A DNA stretch of 24,659 bases from Ramicandelaber brevisporus. Lineage: Eukaryota > Kickxellomycota > Ramicandelaberales > Ramicandelaberaceae. How positions within the stretch are numbered: the stretch's first letter is position 1; every line of letters starts with the position of its first letter. Made by a program: the position numbers and the translations under genes. The stretch is from NCBI GenBank assembly GCA_025201865.1, contig MU602913.1:8049-32707 (forward strand). Reading direction: 5' to 3'. The notes beneath the pieces are model-generated. The model searched no databases. It saw nothing but the letters and a program-made list of their open reading frames with translations, and had not been told where the DNA came from. Shown piece by piece: positions 9,004 to 18,146 of this stretch.

Positions 9004-10728
9004 ATGTCGGAAATGCTCTTTATCAACGGTGTGCGCAAGAGCGGCAACGAGGTACGCAAGCACCACTCGATCGCCGCCACTGCCATCGCCAAGGTCGTGC
9101 AGACCAGCTTTGGTCCGGTCGGCCTCGACAAAATGATGGTGGACGATGTTGGTGGCCTCGAGGTGTCCAACGACGGCGCCACGATACTGAAGCTGCTTGA
9201 TGTCGAAGATCCAGTCGCCAAGATGTTTGTCGAGCTCTCTCAGCAGCAGGACAAGGAAGTTGGCGACGGAACCACCTCGGTTGTGCTGATTGCCGCCGAG
9301 CTGCTAAGACGCGCCACCGAGCTGATTGTGGACAAGGGCGTCCACCCAAGCACTGTCATTGAGGGCTTCAGAATGGCCTGCAAAGAGGCATGCCGGTATT
9401 TGGCATCAAACCTGGCCTCAAAGATCGACCCTGCCAACATCCCAATGCTTGAGGATGTGGCAAGAACCTCCATCTCCAGCAAGGTGCTCGGCCAGAATTC
9501 CGACTTCTTTGCACGCATGGCTGTCGACGCCGTGTTGGCCATCAAGACCAAGACCATCACCGGCCAAGTCAAGTGCCCAATCACCGCCATCAACGTCCTG
9601 AAGGCCCACGGCAAGTCTGCGACCGAGTCCATCTTTGTCAACGGCTACGCCCTCAACTGCACCATTGCCTCCCAGGCCATGCCAACTCGCGTCGTCAACG
9701 CCAAGATTGCTTGCCTGGACATGAACCTCCAAAAGACTCGCATGAACCTCGGCGTCCACGTCGTCATTGACGATCCAGAGCAGCTCGAAGGCATTCGTCG
9801 CCGCGAAATCGAGATCACGACTGAGCGCATCAAGAAGATCCTGGCCACCGGCGCCAACGTCATTCTAACCACCAAGGGCATTGACGATCTGTGCCTGAAG
9901 CTGTTTGTCGAGGCTGGCGCCATGGGTGTGCGTCGATGCGACAAGGAGGATTTGCGCAGAATTGCCAAGGCCACCGGTGCCACCCTGGTGTCCACCCTTG
10001 CCAACCTGGACGGCGATGAAACATTTGATGCCTCCATGCTTGGCTCTGCGCCTGAGGTTGTTCAGCAGCGCATCAGTGACGATGAATGCATCCTGATCAA
10101 GGCATCCACCGCTCCAGTTGTCAATGCTTCTCCATCCGCTGGCAGCACTGACGCAGTCGCTAAGGACGCCGCCCCAGCCGTCACCTCCAACATGCGCGCC
10201 GCCAGTGTTATCCTTCGCGGTGCCACTGATTTCCAGCTTGACGAGATGGAGCGCGCCTTCCACGACTCTCTGTGCGCCGTCAAGCGTGTGCTTGAATCCG
10301 GCTCTGTCGTTCCCGGCGGTGGTGCTGTCGAGACTGCCCTCAACATTTATCTCGAGGCGTTTGCCTCCACAATTTCTTCTCGCGAACAACACGCCATTGG
10401 CGAGTTTGCCCAAGCTCTGCTGATTGTTCCCAAGACTCTGGCCATCAACGCCGCTAAGGATGCAACTGACCTGGTTGCCACACTGCGCGCGTATCACAAC
10501 AAGGCTCAGACCGATGAGAAGTCGAAGCATCTGAAGAACACTGGACTGGATCTGTACAAGGGTGAGGTGCGTGATAACTTGAAGGCAGGCGTGCTTGATC
10601 CGGCCATGGGTAAGATTAAGCAGATTAAGGCTGCCACCGAAACTGCAGTGTCTATCCTGCGCTTGGATGATTTGATTAAGCTTGATCCAGCACCGAAGGA
10701 TAACCGCGAAGACGATCACGGCCATTAA
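9004..10728 (+). CDS. CCT1: T-complex protein 1 subunit alpha (CCT1/TCP1)
   Basis: This is one subunit of the hexadecameric TRiC/CCT chaperonin, which folds actin, tubulin and many WD40 proteins in the cytosol using ATP. The 574-residue product is group II chaperonin throughout: TSFGPVGLDKMMVDD and NDGATILKLL in the equatorial domain, GDGTT at 87-91, and VVPGGGAVE near the C-terminal ATP site. The alpha subunit, rather than another paralogue, is indicated by NVLKAHGKS, VNAKIACLDMNLQKTRMNLGV and the end LDDLIKLDP. Length is close to the usual ~550; the excess is an Ala/Ser/Thr insert of about 28 residues at ~368-398, where other alpha subunits have only a few residues before the ILRGA strand. 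ATG 9004 is the first ATG after the CAN-rich leader and matches the expected N-terminus. It lies head-to-head with Raptor and 203 bp before RSM22. Confidence 0.96.
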   Translation: MSEMLFINGVRKSGNEVRKHHSIAATAIAKVVQTSFGPVGLDKMMVDDVGGLEVSNDGATILKLLDVEDPVAKMFVELSQQQDKEVGDGTTSVVLIAAELLRRATELIVDKGVHPSTVIEGFRMACKEACRYLASNLASKIDPANIPMLEDVARTSISSKVLGQNSDFFARMAVDAVLAIKTKTITGQVKCPITAINVLKAHGKSATESIFVNGYALNCTIASQAMPTRVVNAKIACLDMNLQKTRMNLGVHVVIDDPEQLEGIRRREIEITTERIKKILATGANVILTTKGIDDLCLKLFVEAGAMGVRRCDKEDLRRIAKATGATLVSTLANLDGDETFDASMLGSAPEVVQQRISDDECILIKASTAPVVNASPSAGSTDAVAKDAAPAVTSNMRAASVILRGATDFQLDEMERAFHDSLCAVKRVLESGSVVPGGGAVETALNIYLEAFASTISSREQHAIGEFAQALLIVPKTLAINAAKDATDLVATLRAYHNKAQTDEKSKHLKNTGLDLYKGEVRDNLKAGVLDPAMGKIKQIKAATETAVSILRLDDLIKLDPAPKDNREDDHGH

Positions 10729-10931
10729 ATAATCATTTAATATCTCTAGCTATTTATCATTCTACTTTACGGCTCTGCCTCTTGCGCTGGCTACAACCAT
10801 GCAGCAATGTCTATCCATCAACCAAGTCACAGCACAAACTGGAGAGGGAGGCGTTCTTTTGGTTCAATTCAAAGATTCTGTCAAAAAAAAAAACAGAATT
10901 AGTTCGAAAAAAGAAGAAAAAAACACAAGAA

Positions 10932-12917
10932 ATGTTGTTGTGTAGATTGAGATCTGCAGCTGGACATGCTTTGAGATGCCGACCAAGCAGCTCACTGTCA
11001 CCAGCAGCAGCTACAGCAACATCAGCTACCAGCGCCACTGCCACTGCAGCTCGAGCTCGTCGTCTCGAGCGACTACAGGCAGCCATGTCCGAACCTGGTG
11101 CAGTTAATCCAGATCCAGCCTATCTTCAGCAACAACAACTCGTGGAAGAGGAAGAGGAGCACCACCCCATCGGTGCTGACCTTGACGCTGACTTTGACAA
11201 CAATGACATTGAGTCTGCCGAGCGCATTGTATCGCCGCATGCTGCTCGCAGTCGCAAGTACATCAATCTTGTTGCAACACCTCGCACACTCCACGACAGC
11301 CTCGCCTCAATTGCATCTGCCGAAGAATGGGAACCATCAGCACTTCGGTCCGATGTTAAGCGCCAGCTCGACGCACTTCGTGCCAACGGCAACCCCTTGC
11401 ACGACGCCAATGTCAAGGCACCCAAGTTGAACAAGAGAGCCAAAAAGAAGCTTGCAAGGAATGCCTCGCTCCAGCAGCTCCAGTCCTCTACAGCTACAGC
11501 AGCCAACTCGGCGCAAAATGCCGATGACACATCGACTGCGTTTGTGTATGGACAGCGCGAGGTTCGTGCATATCTCGCATCTCGATTGTCCGGAAGCTTT
11601 GCAGCAGTCACCAATGTGTTCTCAGAGGCAGCTCGCGACTCTCGAGTGCCAACGCCAACCTCAGTACTAGATTTTGGAACTGGTCCAGGCACTGCCATTT
11701 GGGCTGCTCATGCACGCTGGGGCAATTCAATCAACTCATACACAGGCATCGACATTAGCGAGCCAATGCTCGACTCTGCCGAAGCACTTCTCAGTCAGCC
11801 TGCCGAGCAGTTTATCAACAGCACGCATACACCCATTCCCCAAGACTTGGAAACCGCATCGCCCGATTGGGATGCTCGTCCATCACCCGACAAAGTCTCG
11901 CTGCTGCGGTACTTGACTCCATTGCGGGATGATGCCGAGCCTACTCATGACTTGGTCGTGGCTGCATTCACACTCTCCGAACTACCAACTCCTGCAATTC
12001 GTGCCGATACGGTCAATCAGCTGTGGCGTCGAACTCGCCAGACTTTGGTGGTGATTGATCACGGCAGTTTGAACGGCAGCGAGTTGGTTCGTGCAGTGCG
12101 CTCGCAGTTGTTGGAGACGGGTGATGCCGAGATTATTGGGCCGTGTCAGCATGCAGGAACCTGCCCGATGACGGGTACTCAGCAGGCGTGCATGTTTTCG
12201 CAAAGGTATTGGATCAGCGGACTGTCGAGAACAATGACGGGCGACAAGAGAGACTTGAATGATCAGCGGTACAGCTACATTATCATCAAGCGCAAGAACG
12301 GTCAGCCAGATGCAATCTGTAATGCTGCGGATGCTGACATTCAATCAGCAGCAACGTCAGTATCAGTAGCACCAGTAGCAGCACCAGCAGTAGAGGAGGA
12401 AGGTGCACCAGGCCAGCTCGTCTCGACCGATCCATCCAAATGGGCACGCGTCATGATCCCGCCCATCAAGAAAACCGGCCAAGTGTTGGCTGACGTCTGC
12501 ACCAGCGAAGGCACGCTGGAGCGCCAGCTCTTCTCCAAGCGCCTCGGCAAAGAGGTGTACCGAGCTCTGCGCAAGACAATGTGGGGCGATCTAGTTCCAT
12601 ACAGACCACTGAACAGCCGTCCAAGCTATCTCGCCAGACCAGCAGAGGAGCGGCAAAAGGGACCGCGCAAGCTGGTGGCGGTTAAAACGGACGAGACATC
12701 GGGCTCTGGCAATCGGTCAATCAAGACGAATATCAACGAGAGAATGCTGCAGAACCCATCACAGTTGCCAGAAGGTATCACCAAGTATGTGGCTGTTGAA
12801 GAAGGAGAGGCAGGAGAGGCTGACGAAGACGATGATGGAATCAGCCCCGGAACCAATGCGACCAAACGGACAACCAAGCGACCCCTGGGACCGAGAAAGC
12901 AGCTTCAGGAACTCTAA
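10932..12917 (+). CDS. RSM22: Rsm22/METTL17, mitochondrial small-ribosomal-subunit assembly methyltransferase-like protein
   Basis: Rsm22/METTL17 acts in assembly of the mitochondrial small ribosomal subunit. It has a Rossmann methyltransferase-like fold and, in characterised members, an Fe-S cluster. Translation from ATG 10932 gives 661 residues starting with an Arg-rich, acid-free matrix-targeting peptide (MLLCRLRSAAGHALRCRPSS). The frame is open for 50 codons upstream, but only from a TTG across A-rich leader. The SAM-type loop VLDFGTGPG is at 245-253, followed by GIDISEPML. The family's cysteine cluster is present: C405 and C411 in PCQHAGTCPM, C420 in ACMFSQRYW, and a fourth candidate C523 before the conserved WGDLVPY. 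The C420-C523 gap is widened by an Ala/Val/Ser insert. The C-terminus is basic and acidic low complexity. The stop lies 82 bp before ALG7. Confidence 0.9.
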   Translation: MLLCRLRSAAGHALRCRPSSSLSPAAATATSATSATATAARARRLERLQAAMSEPGAVNPDPAYLQQQQLVEEEEEHHPIGADLDADFDNNDIESAERIVSPHAARSRKYINLVATPRTLHDSLASIASAEEWEPSALRSDVKRQLDALRANGNPLHDANVKAPKLNKRAKKKLARNASLQQLQSSTATAANSAQNADDTSTAFVYGQREVRAYLASRLSGSFAAVTNVFSEAARDSRVPTPTSVLDFGTGPGTAIWAAHARWGNSINSYTGIDISEPMLDSAEALLSQPAEQFINSTHTPIPQDLETASPDWDARPSPDKVSLLRYLTPLRDDAEPTHDLVVAAFTLSELPTPAIRADTVNQLWRRTRQTLVVIDHGSLNGSELVRAVRSQLLETGDAEIIGPCQHAGTCPMTGTQQACMFSQRYWISGLSRTMTGDKRDLNDQRYSYIIIKRKNGQPDAICNAADADIQSAATSVSVAPVAAPAVEEEGAPGQLVSTDPSKWARVMIPPIKKTGQVLADVCTSEGTLERQLFSKRLGKEVYRALRKTMWGDLVPYRPLNSRPSYLARPAEERQKGPRKLVAVKTDETSGSGNRSIKTNINERMLQNPSQLPEGITKYVAVEEGEAGEADEDDDGISPGTNATKRTTKRPLGPRKQLQEL

Positions 12918-12999
12918 GAAATCAACCTTATTTTTTCTTTTTTCAAACCTCCCCTTCCACACAGACTGCTCTAATCTCTGTCTCCGTATTGCTGGACAG
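12918..12999 (+). promoter_or_regulatory. 82-bp RSM22/ALG7 spacer with TTTTTTCTTTTTT tract
   Basis: This short gap must carry both the end of RSM22 and the start of ALG7. It holds a T6-C-T6 tract at 12931-12943 followed by pyrimidine-rich sequence up to the ALG7 ATG. A poly(dA:dT) tract of this sort commonly excludes nucleosomes at promoters; that role is inferred here. Confidence 0.5.
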
Positions 13000-14760
13000 A
13001 TGGCGGGACTGATCGCCAGCGTGGTGCAAAGCCAAGTTGGCTTCCTTGTGCTAGTTGCCGGCTGTCTTGCCCTGGTTGCGCAATCTACTCACGATCCACT
13101 CCTCGTTTCCCTGGGGTTCTCTTTTGTCGCCGGCATTGTGACGTGGCGGGTAATTCCACAGGTTGCACCCAGCTTTATCGAAGCCGGCATCCTGGGCCGC
13201 GACCGTCTCAAGAGCAGCTCAGCTCAGCCACTAGCCGAGTCCATGGGCATTGTCTGCGCCGTTGTTTACCTCGTAACTCTTGTGCTGTTCTTGCCATTCC
13301 CGTTCAAAGAGTGGGTGCTGTCAACAAATGCCGGTGAGGAGGCCTGGTGGGGCTGGGTGGCAAGTTTGATCCCTGGATGGTCATCGTCTACGCCGTCAGA
13401 TGCGATTAGAAGTTTCCCGCATACGATGCTTAGTGCATTTTTGTCGGCCATTCTCTCGCTGCAGTCAATGGCGATGCTTGGGTTTCTGGACGATGTGTTC
13501 AACATTCGTTGGAGACACAAGCTGTTCATGCCGGCTATTGCGTCCGTGCCACTGCTGATTGTGTACTTTATCTCCGATGGAATTACGGATGTAACAGTGC
13601 CTTGGCCGCTGCGGCCACTTCTGGGCAAGCTGATCAAGCTCGGTCCGCTGTACTACATGTACTTGTCGCTGGTTGCGACATTCTGTACACACACAATCAA
13701 CATCTTGGCTGGTATCAACGGTGTCGAGGTTGGCCAGTCGCTGGTAATTGCGCTGACGCTCGCTCTCAACAACTCACTGTATGTCATTGGCAAGCCAACT
13801 CTATGGACTCACGATGCCGCTTCATTCCCTCTCGGCCTGGCCTCTCCATCTCCAATGCAGCCTCCGCTTACCACCAACCGCCATCTGCTCTCGCTCTACT
13901 TCCTGCTTCCATTCATTGCTGTCTCGTTCGCACTGTTTGCTCACAACAAGTACCCATCTCGCGTGTTTGTCGGCGACACTTACACCTATTTTGCAGGAAT
14001 GACATTTGCAGTGGTTGGCATTTTGGGACACTTCTCTAAGACGTTGCTGCTGTTCATGATGCCACAGGTGTTTAACTTTATGTTTTCAGCGCCACAGCTG
14101 TTTAGATTGGTTCCGTGTCCGCGCCACCGGATGCCAAATATCAACAAGGCTACCGGATTGCTGGTGCCAAGCACAGTGGAGATTGAGCGCGAGAAGATTG
14201 GCAAGATTGGACTGATGGTGCTCAAGATTGCGGCGTCGCTGAAACTGGTTCACCTAAGATACTCGACTGCCGCGATGTCATCTCCAGTTAACGGCCCGGA
14301 ATTGTCGCCGGTCGATGAATTGGGTAGTATCAGCATGGCACCAACACTGTCACGGTCAGCAAGCCATTCAGAAAGCGATGGATCAGTTCCACTGCAAAGG
14401 CAGCCATCGACATCACGGCACTCAAAGTCATCTGCTCGGGACCGAGCGCTCGCACAGTCTTCAACCGGTATGACCCGCACTCGTTCAGGCCGTTCCGGTA
14501 CTTCATCCAGCGCATCTCCACCATTGTCGGTCCAAATGTCCCGAACTGCCTCTCGCCAAGCTGAGCCACGGGATTCTGACATTCCCGTAGAGTCCACCAA
14601 CTTCACGGTTATGAACGCATTGCTGGTCATGTTTGGCCCAATGACTGAGCGTGCGCTGTGTTGGTCTGTCATCCTGCTGCAAGTCGTCTGCGGTATCATT
14701 GCATTCATTGTGCGGTACCAGCTGTCCAAGCTGCTCTTCGAACACGATGTTCCAAGCTGA
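13000..14760 (+). CDS. ALG7: UDP-GlcNAc:dolichyl-phosphate GlcNAc-1-phosphate transferase (Alg7/DPAGT1)
   Basis: It transfers GlcNAc-1-phosphate from UDP-GlcNAc to dolichyl phosphate, the first committed step of N-glycan precursor synthesis at the ER membrane and the target of tunicamycin. The 586 residues are mostly hydrophobic membrane helices. Signatures include LGFLDDVFNIRWRHK with D164/D165, NILAGINGVEVGQS with N234, and NKYPSRVFVGDTYTYFAGM with D326; the last two regions carry the Mg ligands in DPAGT1. VPCPRHRMPNINKATG and the final helix ending IVRYQLSKLLF also match. It exceeds the human enzyme (~408) through a loop insert at ~315 and a Ser/Arg-rich insert at ~424-530 before the last helix. 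ATG 13000 begins the first hydrophobic segment; the open frame upstream overlaps the RSM22 tail and is not hydrophobic. It lies 82 bp from each neighbour. Confidence 0.95.
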   Translation: MAGLIASVVQSQVGFLVLVAGCLALVAQSTHDPLLVSLGFSFVAGIVTWRVIPQVAPSFIEAGILGRDRLKSSSAQPLAESMGIVCAVVYLVTLVLFLPFPFKEWVLSTNAGEEAWWGWVASLIPGWSSSTPSDAIRSFPHTMLSAFLSAILSLQSMAMLGFLDDVFNIRWRHKLFMPAIASVPLLIVYFISDGITDVTVPWPLRPLLGKLIKLGPLYYMYLSLVATFCTHTINILAGINGVEVGQSLVIALTLALNNSLYVIGKPTLWTHDAASFPLGLASPSPMQPPLTTNRHLLSLYFLLPFIAVSFALFAHNKYPSRVFVGDTYTYFAGMTFAVVGILGHFSKTLLLFMMPQVFNFMFSAPQLFRLVPCPRHRMPNINKATGLLVPSTVEIEREKIGKIGLMVLKIAASLKLVHLRYSTAAMSSPVNGPELSPVDELGSISMAPTLSRSASHSESDGSVPLQRQPSTSRHSKSSARDRALAQSSTGMTRTRSGRSGTSSSASPPLSVQMSRTASRQAEPRDSDIPVESTNFTVMNALLVMFGPMTERALCWSVILLQVVCGIIAFIVRYQLSKLLFEHDVPS

Positions 14761-14842
14761 GTCAACTCGATAAGCACCTTTCCATTCCATCCCCTAAATT
14801 TTTCTTTTTTAAATAATCCTTGCACAAGCTATTGTTTCGAAC
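14761..14842 (+). promoter_or_regulatory. 82-bp ALG7/CYM1 spacer with TTTTTCTTTTTT tract
   Basis: The spacer has exactly the same length as the one before ALG7 and also carries a T-run split by one C (14799-14810), followed by AAATAATCC. It must hold the ALG7 terminator and the CYM1 promoter. No canonical AATAAA is present, though TTAAATAAT is close. Confidence 0.5.
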
Positions 14843-17800
14843 ATGATGCTCAACGCGTTCAAGCGACACCAACTGGTCTCGCGCACAGCCTCATCAGTGC
14901 AAGCGCGCTGCCTGGCATTGCCCAAGCGTGGTCTCGCCACTGCCGTGCCTGGCTTTGACGCTGCAAATCTCAAGCCATCTCAGCAGGTGCACGGGTTTCG
15001 CGTTGCAGAAGTGCGTCCCGTTGACGAGCTTTCCTTGCTTGCCGTCCGTCTGCAGCACGAGTCCACGGGTGCCGAATACCTCCACATTGCGCGCGACGAC
15101 CCCAATAATGTCTTCAGCGTAGGCTTCAACACCCAGCCCACCGACAGCACCGGCATTGCCCACATTCTCGAACACACCACCCTGTGCGGCTCAGCTCGGT
15201 ATCCAGTGCGAGACCCATTTTTCAAAATGCTGACACGCTCAATGGCTACATTTATGAACGCGTGGACCGCGCATGACTACACGCAGTACCCATTCTCGAC
15301 ACTAAACCGTGCTGACTATGCAAACCTGCGAAATGTGTACATGGATGCCACGTTTAAACCGCTGTTGCGGCCATTGGATTTTGCGCAAGAAGGCTGGCGC
15401 TTGGAGAGAAGAGATCCAAAGGATGCCAGTGCACCATTTGAGATTAAAGGCGTAGTGTACAATGAAATGAAGGGTGCGTTTTCGGATGCGGGCAGTCTGT
15501 TCTATTCCAAAGCCAATCGATTCATGTTTTCGCCTCCCGCAAACTCAAAGAATATGGTTAGCGAGGATGGCAGCAGCAGTGTGAGCACGTATGCACATGA
15601 GAGTGGCGGTGATCCGGTGAGTATTCCAGACTTGACATATGAGCAGCTCAAGAACTTCCATGCAAGCAACTATCATCCAAGCAACGCACGGTTCTTTTCG
15701 TATGGTAATTTCGAGTTGTTGCCGCAATTGCAATATGTGGATGAGTATATTTCTCAGCTGGGTGTCAAGCGTATTGACGCCATTCGTGAACATCAGGACC
15801 GTGGTATGACTCTTGGAGCACTCAGTAATGGTGGCAGCAGCAGCAGCAGCAGCAAGGAGCAACGGATTACGATTGATGGGCCACCAGAATCTGTGGGAGA
15901 GCCTGGACGTCAAGACAAAATGTCAGTCAAGTTCCTCACCAACGACTTACGGGATGTTGACGAGTCGTTTGCAATGTCGGTGTTTGCATCATTGCTGCTG
16001 GATGGACCAAGTTCACCAATGCACAAGGCGCTGATTGATTCGGGCTTGGGCAGCGAGTATTCGGCTGACACTGGTTACTGCGGCTGGCAGCGCCACACCA
16101 CGCTGTCTGTTGGTCTTCAGGGCATCAATGCTGAGCAGGATGGCGCGCGTATCGAACAGGCGATTGCCGATGTGTTGGCTGCGGTGAAGCGCGATGGATT
16201 CCCAGCAGCCCGTGTTGAAGGTGTGCTGCATGGTATCGAGCTCGCCAACAAACACAAGAGTGCATCGTTTGGTATCAGCTTGATGAGTTCGATATCGCAC
16301 CGTGGATGGTTCCATGGTGTCAATCCGATTGACTTGCTCAAGGTTAACGACACGGTTGCAAGCTTCCGCGCCAAGCTCAACCAAAGTGATCCAAACAGCA
16401 ACAACGCCGAATACTTTGGATCGATTGTTGACAAGTATTTTACAAACAGCTCGCACAAGCTGGTGTTTGCAATGAAACCATCTTCTGAGTATCTGGACAA
16501 GTCGGCATTGGATGAAGGTGTGTTGCTCGAAAAGAAGGTGGCTGCGCTGACCGATGCCGACAAGGAGAAGCTGACCAAGCAAGGACTCGAGCTATTGGCG
16601 AAACAAGATGTCAAAGAAGACTTGTCGTGCTTGCCAACATTGACTTTGGCCGACATTGCTCGTGAGGGTAGCTACAAGCCGCGCTCGCACACCACTTTGC
16701 CAATCACTGGTCATGCTGTCCAGAAATACAGTGTTCCAACTAATGGCATCTCATACATGTCGCTGATCAACCCAGTCAACATTGCTTCGGTTCCAACTGA
16801 CCTTGTGCCATACATTCCACTGTTTATGGACGCAATCACGTATCTGGGCACTCATTCTCGCGATATGGCTGAGATCGAGACAGATATTCGTCTGCACACT
16901 GGTGGTATTCGCGCTGCATATGTGCACACCCATCATCACTCTGATATCAACCGCCGTGAGTTTGGTGTTTCAGTTGGCTCGCACTGTCTGGAGCGTAACA
17001 TCGATCGCATGTACGGCCTGATGGAGGAGCTGGTCAGTCAAACCAATTACGAGAATGTGGATCGTCTGCGTACATTATTGTCAGCCACTGCAGCAAACGA
17101 GTGGAGCAGTATTGCGCAGAGCGGCCATTCGTACGCGTTAATGCTGGCGAGTGCCACACTGGACAAGGGTGCTGCACTCAATGAGCGGCTGGGTGGACTG
17201 GAGCACATTCGGTTCATCAAGCAGCTGGCCATTGACTGCGCTAGTAACGATGCTGCGCTGAAGGATACTGCTGGCAAGTTGAAGCAGCTTGCTCAGATTT
17301 TGCTGAAGCCAGCCGAGACTGCGCGCGTGGCACTGACCATGCCTGGTGAGTTTGAGACGGCTAACATTGCTGGCGTCGAGCGTCTCATCTCCGCCATGAA
17401 TACCATCAACCCGGCTGGCCAAACAGCGGCTTCATCAGCGGACGCTGCCCATGCTCATGCTCTTGCTCCAGGCTCTCGGCTGTTCTGTGCACTGCCATTC
17501 GCGTCCAACTACACTGCCAAGTGCTTCAAGACTGTCCCGTACACTCACCCAGACAGCGCTTCGCTCCAAGTCTTGTCCTCTCTCATGACCTCCCTCTATC
17601 TTCACCGTGAGGTTCGCGAAAAGAACGGCGCTTACGGCGGCAGTGCGCGTAATGCTGCTCTCGACGGCCTCTTCTCCATGACATCTTACCGTGATCCGAA
17701 CCCGCTCATCACCTCTCAAACCACCTTTGACCGCGCTGCCGAATGGGCTGCATCTTCCTCCACTGAGTTCTCAGACCGTGAAATCACCGAAGCCAAGCTG

Positions 17801-18049
17801 ACCATCTTTGGAGCGCTCGACAAGCCAGTGTCGATTTCGTCTGAGGGAATGACTCTGTTTACCACGGGTATAACTGATGAAATGCGACAGAAGCGTCGTG
17901 AGCAGTTATTGGATGTAACGGCCAAGGATTGTAGAATAGTTGCGGAAAAGTACTTGGTGAACGGAGCACAAAATGCATCAGTTGCCGTATTGGGTGAAGA
18001 GTCTCATCTAAAGGATAACGGCCACAAATGGTCACGAGTCGATCTTTAA
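14843..18049 (+). CDS. CYM1: Mitochondrial presequence protease, M16C family (Cym1/PreP/PITRM1)
   Basis: PreP is a zinc metallopeptidase of the mitochondrial matrix that degrades cleaved presequences and other short peptides. The 1068-residue product starts with a basic, hydroxylated presequence (MMLNAFKRHQLVSRTASS, with further Arg/Lys to ~29). The inverted zinc motif HILEH lies at 107-111 (H107 and H111 ligands, E110 catalytic). The third ligand is E208 in YNEMKGAFSD, at the 97-residue spacing seen in PITRM1. SIATFMNA-like and YPFST segments after the motif, and the C-terminal GGSARNAALDGLFSMTSYRD region, match the family's N and C domains. Length is near the usual ~1000-1040. A Gly/Ser insert at ~331-338 lies in a loop. 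Two ATGs are adjacent (14843 and 14846); either gives the same presequence. It converges with MEMO1 across 97 bp. Confidence 0.96.
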   Translation: MMLNAFKRHQLVSRTASSVQARCLALPKRGLATAVPGFDAANLKPSQQVHGFRVAEVRPVDELSLLAVRLQHESTGAEYLHIARDDPNNVFSVGFNTQPTDSTGIAHILEHTTLCGSARYPVRDPFFKMLTRSMATFMNAWTAHDYTQYPFSTLNRADYANLRNVYMDATFKPLLRPLDFAQEGWRLERRDPKDASAPFEIKGVVYNEMKGAFSDAGSLFYSKANRFMFSPPANSKNMVSEDGSSSVSTYAHESGGDPVSIPDLTYEQLKNFHASNYHPSNARFFSYGNFELLPQLQYVDEYISQLGVKRIDAIREHQDRGMTLGALSNGGSSSSSSKEQRITIDGPPESVGEPGRQDKMSVKFLTNDLRDVDESFAMSVFASLLLDGPSSPMHKALIDSGLGSEYSADTGYCGWQRHTTLSVGLQGINAEQDGARIEQAIADVLAAVKRDGFPAARVEGVLHGIELANKHKSASFGISLMSSISHRGWFHGVNPIDLLKVNDTVASFRAKLNQSDPNSNNAEYFGSIVDKYFTNSSHKLVFAMKPSSEYLDKSALDEGVLLEKKVAALTDADKEKLTKQGLELLAKQDVKEDLSCLPTLTLADIAREGSYKPRSHTTLPITGHAVQKYSVPTNGISYMSLINPVNIASVPTDLVPYIPLFMDAITYLGTHSRDMAEIETDIRLHTGGIRAAYVHTHHHSDINRREFGVSVGSHCLERNIDRMYGLMEELVSQTNYENVDRLRTLLSATAANEWSSIAQSGHSYALMLASATLDKGAALNERLGGLEHIRFIKQLAIDCASNDAALKDTAGKLKQLAQILLKPAETARVALTMPGEFETANIAGVERLISAMNTINPAGQTAASSADAAHAHALAPGSRLFCALPFASNYTAKCFKTVPYTHPDSASLQVLSSLMTSLYLHREVREKNGAYGGSARNAALDGLFSMTSYRDPNPLITSQTTFDRAAEWAASSSTEFSDREITEAKLTIFGALDKPVSISSEGMTLFTTGITDEMRQKRREQLLDVTAKDCRIVAEKYLVNGAQNASVAVLGEESHLKDNGHKWSRVDL

Positions 18050-18052
18050 AAC

Positions 18053-18058
18053 AATAAA
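18053..18058 (+). terminator. Polyadenylation signal of CYM1
   Basis: A canonical AATAAA lies four bases after the CYM1 stop codon and precedes the AAAC repeat. The reverse-strand AATAAA of MEMO1 overlaps its own stop at 18143-18148, so the convergent pair has very short 3' UTRs. Confidence 0.5.
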
Positions 18059-18078
18059 AGCATAAATGACTAGATACG

Positions 18079-18104
18079 AAAACAAACAAACAAACAAACA
18101 AAAC
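18079..18104. repeat. AAAC tetranucleotide microsatellite
   Basis: About five AAAC/ACAA units fill the middle of the 97-bp gap between the convergent CYM1 and MEMO1 genes. Confidence 0.9.
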
Positions 18105-18146
18105 AGAAGCCTTAAAATACTGTATAAATCCTCTAACAATCGTTTA

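Noticed and set aside
9865-10725. 286-codon open frame antisense to CCT1
   Set aside because: It is a shadow of the codon bias in CCT1; its translation has no family features and it lies wholly inside a clearly conserved gene.
9004-10728. Assignment of the chaperonin as CCT4 (delta) on first sight
   Set aside because: The blocks NVLKAHG, VNAKIACLDMNLQKT and LDDLIKLDP are those of the alpha subunit, so CCT1 was called.
12787-12999. In-frame N-terminal extension of ALG7 overlapping the RSM22 3' end
   Set aside because: The frame is open from an ATG at 12787, but the extra 71 residues are polar, unlike the family, and cover the conserved-frame RSM22 tail and the T-rich spacer. ATG 13000 begins the expected first membrane helix.
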